64,000 nt of DNA from positions 579,501 through 643,500 of the forward strand of contig JAIGNY010002039.1 of the NCBI GenBank assembly GCA_020152595.1. Reading direction: 5' to 3'. Position numbers and translations under genes: made by a program. The notes under the pieces were generated by a model. The model was not told the origin of the DNA and did not search any database. It was given only the letters and a program-made list of their open reading frames with translations. Below are positions 38,024 to 50,000 of this stretch, piece by piece. This DNA is from Chiridota heheva. Taxonomy: Eukaryota; Echinodermata; Holothuroidea; Apodida; Chiridotidae. Position 1 is the first letter of the stretch. Every line of letters begins with the position of its first letter.

Positions 38024-41000
38024 AATGATGATGATGATGATGATGATCATGATGATGATCATGATGATGATCATGATGATGATCATGATGATGATCATGA
38101 TGATGATGATAATTACTTTTCAAGTGATGTCTGATCAAAGTTTGAGGATTTTTTGTGCATGCAAAATTATGTGATTGAAGAACAGAAAAACAGCTCGGAA
38201 TAGTAGTCTTTTGTTTTCATATTTTTGTAATTAAAATACCTGAAAATGATGAATATGCCTTTTCCACTTAAATTTTGAGTGAAATAATCATGAGATCAAA
38301 ACTCTTTTTGTCACAAGCAGCTTATTATCTTTCAATGAATTATAACAGATGAAAAAAAAGCAAAAGATTAACATAAGGAGATATGTGACTCAGTCAGTTC
38401 AGTATACAACTGAAATGCCAGAGCTGCCAGGTTTGAGTCTAACTGTGATTAAACCTGCAGTTTTTTTCACAGATATGCAGACACCAAGGGCAGAAGTGGG
38501 TCGGTGGAAGTCTAGTCAGTGAAATGTTTGCACTTAGGTAGGAACCACCCATTGTCAAACACAACAGATGGCAACAAATTCATCATAACTCTAAAAAATT
38601 TCATAATAAATATGTACACAATTTTTATCCTTTCCATACATATATTATCTTTTTTCTTCCATATAAATAAATGATGGATTTCATTCATACATGTTTGTAT
38701 TACTGTATTTCCTATTATAGTTCATTTTACAGGGCCAGACTACAAAAAGAATTTTTTTTTTGGTCTTTAATCTTCTTTCTGTTGGTTTCTACACTAAATG
38801 TTTATAGCTCCTGGATTTACATTTTTGTTCATTTAACTGTAATTGTCTTAGATTTGTGTATTTCATATACTTACCCCGCTAAGCGTAGCAAAGATATAGC
38901 AGATTTATACTTACTTCCATGCTATAAATATTGCAAATTTATAGCATGGAAGGTAAGGTAAAACTTAAAGTAAATCAACATATCTGATTATTTGTTTGTA
39001 CAATCTCTTTAATATAATTTATGTATATTTTTGTAAAACTGAACTGAAGATAAGAAATAGATCAATAAAGAATATGAATATATGAAATTGTGAGTTACGA
39101 ACCTCAATACACTTATCTGCTTTTGCCTGTGCAGCTGCGAGGCAGTGTGCAACTTCATGACGCACAGTCACTATAATGTGGACATTGGCTGGCAGGCCAA
39201 CTGGGAGCCAGTTGAGGTCACGACCTTCGTAGTCATTACTCAGCTGATCCAGAGAATCCAAAAATAAATCTAGATACAAAATAAGTACATCAAAAGTGAC
39301 CAGAAGAAGCTCAATTAGTGGTTTAATTTGACATGCTTTTAACCATGTGGCTAAAGAAAAGATTTAATTTGTGAACTTTCTCAAATTTTAATTCAATACT
39401 TTTGACAGATGTGTCTCACCTTTCTGTCAACACTTGAGAAAGTAACAAGAATTAATATAATTATGTAATAATACATCAAATAGGACCGTGCATTTTCATT
39501 TAGGAAGAGTCTCCAATTATTTCTGGTGGATACTGCGGAGAGGGGGAAAAAAAAAAAATTATATTGTGATTCATTCAAGCATGAAGGCTCAGAGCATACA
39601 TGCACTCAAAGTACACCTCCTGAATTGCATGGTTCAGATGTTACTATTTGTGTACACACAACAGGTGGCTTAACAGTTTCCCTCAGGGATCCCCGGGAAG
39701 AATTAGATACTCCTAAATGTTTAAACAGCCGCATTTTTGTTAGTTTAACCCTCCGCCCCTCCACCCCATAAAAATAAATAAATACAATTTCTAAATGTTA
39801 AAAAAACAAATTTGGGAAATTTTTGCAGAAGTGCTTGTAGCCCTACATTAACCACAACAAAACTACTGCACCGCAATGGTCGGCCCAAAAATAAGCAAGG
39901 AATGTCACAAAAGTTGAGTAGGGGCCTTACAATAAGTCTTTAAATTACCTGTAAGGCTTAAAAATAATGATCCATGCTTGTAAAATGCTTCAAACAAATG
40001 CAAATATAAAATATCAGCACGTAAATTTGCCATGTCTTAGAAGCATTTTGATATCTTCAACACTTGCGACCGCACTGTACAAGTTTCAAAAGTGTGCGCC
40101 ACCCACTAGCGTAGAAAAAATATTCCAAACCAAACTGATTCCTAACTGTACTGTGACTTGATGCAATCCTCTGGAAAATGGCCATGAAGATTGCGAACCA
40201 CGCTGAAATCTTTGAACATTTTTGTTCGTTTCTTTCAAAATCTTTTTTTCTTTAATGCACAATTTATTCAACTCCCCAGGTTTTTGTTTTTTTTGCATTT
40301 AATGAACATAAAAATCAAAGCTTTTTTGTCCGTGTATTTCTGGGTCAGTTTTACAGCTTGTAAAACAGGTGTTAACCTAATGCAGATTTATGCCTAACAA
40401 TAGTAATGTAGGTCTAGCATTGTTTATCAGGCCTTAGCTACTACACCAAGTACAGTAGCTCTAAATTTGGCGAATCATAGTAAAATATAGCCCCATTCAT
40501 AGCTAATTAGTGCGAATCTCAACTCCTGAATTAAAAGGGATTAGATCCTTTGCAAAGTTTGAATTGTAAAAGTCATTGGATGGAAGTTGTGTGTGTGGTA
40601 TTGATTGTTATTGATTTGATTAGCAAATGTATTACGAACCTTTAAACTTTTGGAGGATTATGCTAAATGTTTAATCAAAGATTCGTTAGTTTAAGCGTTT
40701 ACACATGTAATTGTCACAGCTCTAACATCAAATCTTTCATGCACGAAAAGAAGGAACTTACAAACATCCCTGGATTTAGCCACTTTTTCAAGAAGTTCCT
40801 CAAAATGTTTTTCTAACTCTTTGTAATCCCACGGAACAGATTTAACGGGTAAACCAACACAAAAGGTTATCTGCAGAGATGAAGAAGAACACAAATAAAT
40901 AACCAGCAACTAAAATAACTAATTATAATAGTTATGCTATTTAGGTATATGGACTAGTAACGATTTTATATTCACCAGAAAGAGCTTTAAAGTCGGAACA

Positions 41001-44000
41001 GAAAAGTCTTCAAATGACAAAAAAGCGCTTGTAGTTTTCGAGCTATAGCGAAGAATTGTTAATTTATGCAAAAGTTGTGATGTATGAAAGAGAAGTCAGG
41101 TCAAAACATCTAATGTAATTCTTGAAATTTCTGTCCTAAATTTCTGTCACTGAAAATCAAAAACCTCTCAGTCATAAACAAGACATTCCATTTAAACAAC
41201 ATCTTTTAGAGGATTAAAAAAAACAACGACTTAATGTTTTAAAAATCATAGAATTTTTGTTTGTGATGTCACAAAATTTGAGTAAAGCAGCACAAAAGAT
41301 TATCTGCAGTAAGGAAGAACACATATACATGATATCCAGCAACAATTATACCAATAATAGTAATTTCGACAGGTAAAGAGTTAACATTCACTCAAAAGAG
41401 CTTTAAAACTCGGAACAGGATAAGTCTTTCAAATTTTTACCTGCTGACAGATGCTGAACAACAAATCTCTGATGTCCATAGAGTTTGGTGAAATACCAAT
41501 GAGACGTATCACATGAAGAGGACTGCAAAGTGAGGATATGACACACAACGAATGAATTCAAGATTTAGTGATACAAATTGTAAAAAAAAATTATAATAAT
41601 ATCAATGTTATGATATTAATGTTATTAATGAAATATCTAAACAATTATTTATAGACTGAAACTAAACAATCCTTGCAATTTTTCAACTACTACCCCAATC
41701 CACCTATCGCCATCCCACACATCTACCAAATATACTATTAAGCAACTAATCATCCAAACTTCAATATAAACTTCACTTACTCCATTCAGAACAACTCACC
41801 TTAAATCTGACACTCCCAATAAAGACATGCTCAACTTTTTTTTCCCCTTATAAACCAGATAGGGCTGATCTATCTACCAAATCACAATGAAAATTCATTG
41901 CACATTACTTTGGAGTTTATCATAAGTCTATCATGTTTCCACTCAATTCAAGTGGATACTTTTTGTATTTTCCAATTCATTCCCAAGAAACGTAATTATA
42001 AATTCCATACAGTTATTATACTCTATTATCTAAACTTTTTTCATCCAGAACAAATAATTTACTTGCTTTTCAAGTCTGAATGCATTAATTTCAAGTTCTT
42101 TCAAAGCAAGATTTTCCTTTATATAAATTTCTTTTCATAAAAATAGTTGGGAATTCTTTTTCAAGGACTAAAATCTATTGTTCCCCAGTGGCTGAACAAT
42201 GCATGAGGTCAAACGGACAGTGAATGTAGATAAATGAACGGACAGACAGACAGATGGTAAAGATGCTATATCTCCTTTTCACCAACTTCGTTGGCGAGGG
42301 GATACAAAAAAAAAACTAAATAAAAATGATAGAATACGGATCAAAGAATCACTAAGAAAATGTGGCATTATTTATCATGAATGGATGTTTAATAATAAAG
42401 AATATAAAAGTGTGTTCATACAGAAAGTATTCCAACAAGTTTTGTACAAGATTGTAGATAAGACAGTACTATCTATTGTGGATGTTCATTGTTTCAATGA
42501 AAATTAAAATTCTCAAAATTCAGTAATATTTCTACCTTTCTATTTTTTCGCTAGTTATGTCCTGAATGCAGCTCTCAAATGTCTTACACAGAAGAGATGT
42601 CTTGCCGCATCCTCCCAGACCGTGAACTACAAGAATCTGAAGAAGAAAAAAAAGAACAACTTCCAGGTGGGTTGTTTGGGTTAAATGGCACCACAACAGT
42701 GATGGTCAAGATGTATCAGACAGGTAAAACAATGCATAAAAGGTGTGCTGTGCTGAGGAAGGAGGAGGGGTGCAGGGTAAAGATCCCCATCTTAACCCTG
42801 CACCCCTCTTCCTTCCTCAGCACAGCAGGGGTGCAGGGTAAAGATCCCCATCTTTACCCTGCACCCCTCTTCCTTCCTCAGCACAGCAGGGGTGCAGGGT
42901 AAAGATGGGGGTCAGATGTTTTTGTAGCAGTTGATGTAGTGAATGAAGGAGAGACTTTCGGGGGGTTGGGTTATTACGAAAAATTCCACCCTCATTTTCT
43001 TGCATGATATTATATGCATTATGCAGTATGCGAAACTTTTTATAGGTGTAGGAGACAAGGGGTGCATCTCCCGGAAGGGAAGGGGGGGGGGCAATTTATA
43101 GGCAGACGTACAAGTAAAATTTGTGCAAAATTATGCTCTGATTAGGTCAGTAACCTTAAATTTTCAGTCAATTTTCATTTGTTTCCCCTTCCCTACCCAC
43201 CCCTCATCCCATCCCCCACCCCAAAAAATCAGGCTCCTACACCTATGCATCTTTTTACTAACTAGGTGAACTTTTGACGGAATGTTTCATATAATCTTAG
43301 TGCCTTGCAGTGCATGGCGCTAAACGCTGGTCACAGCCAACCAGCAAAGATTCACAAAACTCTGCCTGCAAGTCATAACTAGTTCATAAAAGCAGAAAGG
43401 GATTAGTATTTTCAGGATATACATATCCCTAACTTTGCATGTAACATTATTTTACCTTGGAAGATTCCAGTCCTGCTTTGATACTGTCCACAAGTTCACG
43501 CCTACCAACGAATGTGTCAATGCGATCCCGGGCAAATAAGCTGTGATTCAATACCTCCACATACAAACTTTCTTGCGACATGGATAATATTTCCAATGCA
43601 CCTAAATGCAAAAAGAGAAAGGGGGAAAACAATCAATCCATGCACACTAATTTGATTACAGTAATATGGCATCCAAGCCACGTACATCGTTACACAGATG
43701 ACAAGTAAAAGAAACATTGATTTAATTGTTCTAAAATCAATAACGACCCATGTTATCGCTAACAATATCTTATCGAAAATTGTTCAAGATTGTTTGTTTG
43801 TTTGATGAGGGCTTAACGGCACCACAACAAGCGAGGGTCAAATTGTTCCTGAGCGGTTAGATCATTCCAGAGGTAGGAAGAAAAGAAAGTAGGGGAAGAC
43901 TTAAAGAAAGACAGGGACTAAAAGTCAGGAAGCTGGGATCGAGAGAGGAAGTGCATGGGTGCAAAAAAGGGGCAAAAGTAGAGATAGGGGAGTGAAAGAG

Positions 44001-47000
44001 AAGGACTAAATATGGTTGTGAAGGAAAGCATAATGAAGAAAGGAGATGATTTTGTCCAGTCAAAGATTGCCCACTTTAATTAATCTGTCGACTTACAAGT
44101 CTTGAATTGAAATTTGTATGCAAATTTCTGTTGCATGAATGGGCAGCCCTGTCTACCTTCTTATATAAAACCTTTTGTTTGTTTTTTTAACAAAATTCAA
44201 AAGAGTGGTAAATTCAAGAGAGTGGCAAATTCAAATTCAAAATGAGAGTGGTAAATTCAAAATGAGAGTAGTAAATTCAAAATGAGAGTGGTAAATTCAA
44301 AATGAGTGGTAATCTTAAAAGAAGAGTGGTAAATTTATTTGATAACATTTCAAATCCTTACCATGTTTAGTGAATAAAATTTAGGACAAAAAATTTCCAT
44401 CAAAGATTTTTGGGCAGTGCTCCCCCTACTAACTGCATCCAAAACAGTGTATAATATGAAAAATAAATACACTTCTTTCTTCTTTTTTTGTAAACGGTGC
44501 CTCAGCAGAACATTTTGGAGCATTCCACAGATCTTTAACCAGTGGCATAGGCAGCCCTTAGTTTTCTTTTTTTTTGAGGGGGAGGATGGGGATGGGGGGG
44601 AGGGGTGGGGTGGAGGGGTAGATCTGGAGGTGGACTACAAGAGACATGGCACAGAACAGTCGAGGACGAACTTAAAGACAAAAAGTCCACCTTGAAAGAC
44701 CAGGACAGGCAGGAATGGCGATCTCTGGTGGTGTCCTTATGTGCCAGAAGCACGAAGAGGATAAAGAAGGAAAAGAATAAGAAGTAGGTGGTTACCATGA
44801 TGTTGATGTCCAAATCAAAAACGGGCAGGATGTCCGCCGAGTCACCCTTAACATGGTAAATGCATTACTTTTTGAAAATTTGAGGGTTTGGGTCTACAAT
44901 TTCACCCATGGCTATGCCATGCCTTTAACGGATCTCACCTTTCTTGATAGATTGTATCATGTAGTGGCAAAACTGATCTCCAAATTTACGCAAAGCTTCT
45001 TTGTTATTTTCATCTGCATGCATCCGCTCTTGATCTTCGTAAAATTTGAGGGAATATCTACAGAAAGGAGACACATAAAAGATATTCATTCATGCTGCGG
45101 GTAACTGCCACATTGATAAAAGTTGATTTGAACTCTTTTTATTTACACTTTTTGCAAATACATCAAGATTATAACAAATATGAATCCATTCACATTTTAC
45201 ACTGGTAGGCATAATTCAAGAGAAGTAAGCGAGTTTCCACTCAATAGAAGTGAGGGACTCAGTAGAAGTGAGGGAGTTTCCACTTAACCCTTACTCTACC
45301 AGCACTGTTTTGAAAATGCGCTCGGGAGGCAGGGCCAAAGACGGGGCACCCAAAACGGCGATAATATCGCCGCGTGGTAGAGTAAGGGTTAATCAAGGCG
45401 TGATTATTGAAGGGTCCTCTGTCTTCCAGGCAGAAAAGTCGGGCCCTTTTCGCTGGGACCCGCTGGGCCGCCCACCGATCATGCTGCCTATATTTTCGGT
45501 TGGCGATATATCGCTGGTTGATTCCACTCTACCAGCACTGTTTTGAAAATGCGCCGAGGGGCCAAAGACGGGCACCCAAACGCGATAATATCGCCGTGGT
45601 AGAGTAAGGGTTAATCAAGGCGTGATTATTGAAGGGTCCTCTGTCTTCCAGGCAGAAAAGTCGGGCCCTTTCCACCCGCTGGGCCGCCCACCGATCAATA
45701 GGGTTGGCGATATGTCGCGGGTTGATTAAGTTACTCTACCAGCACTGTTTTGAAAATGCGCCGGGAGGCGGGGCCAAAGACGGGCACCCAAAACGGCGAT
45801 AATATCGCCGCGTGGTAGAGTAAGGGTTAATAAGAGTGAGTGGGTTTCCACTCAATGAAGTGTTTCCACTCAATAGGAGTGAGGAGTTTCTACTCAATAG
45901 AAGTGAGGAGTTTCTACTCAATAGAGGTGAGTGGGTTTTCAATTAATGAAAGTGAGCAGGTTTCCACTCAATAGACGTTAGCGGGTTTCCACTCAACAGA
46001 CGTGAGCAGGTTTTCACTTAATAGAAGTGAGCGCATTTGCATTCAATAAACGTGATGGAATTTCCAATCAATAGAAGTGAGCGGCTTTCCATTCAAGCCA
46101 GATGTGCTAATCATTGAGGCAGAAACCCCCACAATGCACGTAAACACAGATATTTTGGAAACATGCTTTACATAAAAAGAGAGGAAGAAAATATATAAAA
46201 AATAAATAAATGAAATATCAATAATCATAAAAATCATACATATAATAATTTTACAGGAAATGGGGTTAAGGGTTAGCACATTTTTGTTTGTATATAAAGT
46301 GCAAATGTAAACAATAGCCACACCAGAAAATAACTAGGTAGCTCCAATGGGCCAATCAGAAGGTTCACTGCAGTTCAGTGGGATAAAAACAGGTACACAA
46401 GACCCAAGACAACCAGAACCAAAAGGTTTTGTGGTTCCAATGCCTTTTTTTTTTACATAAGCAGATTGATTTGCAAAATTTGTATTAATTGTCACACTAT
46501 TGAATATCATGAAATATTTGTACCATGATATTTATTCATAAGCCACACCCACCATGCAGATCAATAAAAATGTTGACAATATTAGCATTTGCACCATAAT
46601 TAACAATATTATCATAGCAAGTATGATGTAATAATGGTTGCTCATTTATATACAGACCATAACCTATTTGTGTACCTGATATAGCATAAATCTGATATAT
46701 TGTTCCTGAAATACAGTATGGTGTTTACATCATTTAGCACTTTCACATTAAGCCACGCCCATCATGCCTACTAATGACATCTGCTGATAATATAAGCATG
46801 TGCACAATAACTAACAAAATTATCATGCCAATATGATGCAAAACGGATATAGTTGCTCATTTATCACTTTTTCAAAAATGTTACTGTTAATTTCTACTTA
46901 TTAATATGCATGACATCACCATCAAAAACAATAGGGCATATCTACAGACCATGGGCTATCTGTGTATCAAATATGACATGAATCCAGTTTACCGTTCTTG

Positions 47001-50000
47001 TCTTGAAATACTGTTTTTACAAGCTTTTTAAAGCAAAATCATATTATATTAAGCACCGCCCACTAGGCACATTAATGATATTCAACGTTTTTACATCATG
47101 AACATGTACACACCAGCTAACATCATAATTATCCCAAATATGAAACAAAACAGACGTGCAGTTGTTAAAATATGAACATTTCAAGATTTTTACATTAAGC
47201 CTGCTTACTCATTAATATGCATGATATCACAATCCAAAAAACGATAGGGCATATCTACAGACCATGGGCTATCTGTGTACCAAATATGGCATGAATCCAG
47301 TTTATCGTTCTTGAGATATCGGGTTTACAAGCTGGCCGTCACAAACATACACATACATACACACACACATACCGAGTTCTAGCTACAGTGGGCGGCGCTA
47401 GGCGGGCCTGCCCAGGACTCGCAATTCCCGCCCAGCACTCGGCTCTAAGATTCACTCTTACGCCCAGCACTCAAAAGTTCAATTCGGTTAATTAATTAAG
47501 TCTAAATAGATCTCCGTTTAATCTCGCTCTATTTATGTCATCCGTTGATTTACACACATAACATAACATACATTACGCACAATAAATTATGATCAAAACA
47601 ACTAAACTATATAGGAATTTAATGCAATTGAACGTACATATTATCATAAAATCACCCATACATGTCACCTACATAAACATACTCACATGCACTTAGTCCA
47701 GGTTCACGTTTTAATCCTTGTGAATCACTGCTGGCAGGTTGCCAAGTCCGTCACTTACCATACAAACAAACATAACAAAGTAAATATTACACCCCAAGGG
47801 CACAAGGTGTGCTTATAGACCGGTCCAAATGTAAGTAACCAATCACTTTTGTTATAAACCCCATATGCACTTAACATTATAATGGACTGATCTATATTCT
47901 TGGGATTTGATATAGACAAAAGTTGTTGCGTAATTCATGGAAACAGTTGCCGCTAGTCAACTTGAATTAATTATAATAATGTATGGCTTTTGTCAAACGA
48001 TACTGGGACAAAAATAAATGGGGTAAAATGTTTGGATGAATAACAATAGAAATTGAGATGATTTGAGAAAAGAGTTTCCAGCATATGTTTGTACCTTTTT
48101 CTTCTTTTTTTTTTTTTTTAAGGGGGCCTTTGACAGTTAAATATCCATTGTAATTTCTAGCCTCATTGTACATAAAATATTACATAAATCCTTCTAGCAT
48201 TCCAAAAATATATATATATATCTTTTCTGTTGTCAATAGAAGTGGACTAAATTTGAACAGTTCTTCAATTCCTAGGAGGTCACCCTGGGCACACCACTGA
48301 TTGTCACTGGAGCCCAGCACTCAAACTTGTCTAGCTAGCATCATGATATACACACACACACATACATACACACACATGCCATCATGACGGCATAGGTTCC
48401 TGATGCTATTGCATCGGAACCAAAAATGAAATGGAATGGCAGAAACAGAAAACTAATTACAAGGAAATTGTGAACATCACATAACCAAAGCGGCCCAATA
48501 TATGCACCAAAATAGCTGGCGACAACAAACACATGGAACTGATTCAAATCCAACTGATTTAGATGACAGACTATGAGCTCAGAAAATATTTCTTAAGATT
48601 TTTTGTGAATACTTTAATATCCCTTACATATTTAATTTCATTTGGGATATCATTCCAAATTTTGAAACTAGTATAACTTGTTGGGAGAGTGTAAGCCTAA
48701 TTTGGGAATTTGAAAATCATGATGGGTTCCTCTACGGTTTTACCCATAGCAATATCATAGTAATGACCAGGAACAAAGCATTTACATATTACATACATGG
48801 TCATGGTGCATGAGAGGCCCATTATCATAAACAAATCAGTGAATAAACTACTACCAAATAAAAGGTTCAAGTCAAAGGTGACCGACATGTGTTTTCCCTA
48901 AGTAACTAAAACTTAATCTCATTCCATTCATGAAATTAACTTGTGGGACAATACGCAATAATACATCGTTTATATTCCAGATCTGTGATATTGGTGTTTT
49001 ATATAGTTTGTTTGTTTGTTTGATGAGGTCTTAATGGCACCACGACAACGAAGGTCAAATTGTGCCTGAGAGGTCAGATCATTTTAGAGGTAGTAAGGAA
49101 AGAGACCAGGGGGAGAATGAGAGAAATTCAAGAACAAAAGCCAGAAAGCTGTGATCGAGAGAGGAGGTGCATGGGTAAAACAAAAACAAAGTAGAGAGGG
49201 GGTGGAAGAGGAGAATTAAATATGGTTGTAGAGGGATGCATGCTGAAGGAAGGAGATTATTTTATCTGGAGGATTTTTCTGGAAGAACTCAGCAATTGAG
49301 TTGTGGGGAGCGAGGAAGCTCTGGGAAGGTTGTACAGGGGCAAGCAAGGAGAACGTGTTGGATTGTGAGGATGCAGTGGCAATTGTTACAGAGGGGTTGG
49401 GGAGAACCAATAAGGAGGTGGGAGTGAGTGAGGTGGGTGTGACCAATTCTAAGACTGGTAATATGAACGTTGTCGATACGAGAAAGGTTGTTGATGGTGG
49501 ATTTGATCGGGATTGTGGGCTGGATAACATGGAGTTTGTTATCAATTTGGAAGTTCCATAAGGTTTGCCAGCGGTCACGAACAAGAGAAGCAATAAGCGG
49601 TTTGATGTCAGAGAGGGTTTTGGGAAAAGGGGAAGGGAGGAGGTTAAGGGCAAACTTAGCGGCTGTATCAGCCCTGTCATTGCCAGGGATGCCAACATGG
49701 CTGGGTATCCAGAAGAAAAGAACACTTTTCCTGCAGAGGGTGGGAGAAAAGAATTTCCGCAGGAGGAGGTGGCAGGTGAGGTTATCCCATTTAAGATTAA
49801 GTAATGAAGTAAGAACAGCCTTTGAGTCAGAGAAAATGGCAAAGTGACTAAGAGGAAAGTACTCAATAAAGTTGAGGGCGAGGAGAATGGCCTTAGCCTC
49901 CGCTGAAAAGATGGATGAGTAGTCAGGAAGTCTGCTACTGAGGGTGATGTCTTGGATGATGGCAGCAGCAGCTGTCTTGTTGCCTTCCTTGGAGCCATCA

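Noticed and set aside
37781..38138. Poly-Asp, poly-Met, poly-Ile and poly-His frames
   Set aside because: GAT microsatellite read in different frames.
42579..42902. 107-codon + strand frame
   Set aside because: Antisense to the Walker A exon then through the hairpin repeat.
49236..49847. Plus-strand open frames at 49.2-49.9 kb
   Set aside because: Antisense shadows of the RNase H LINE coding strand.
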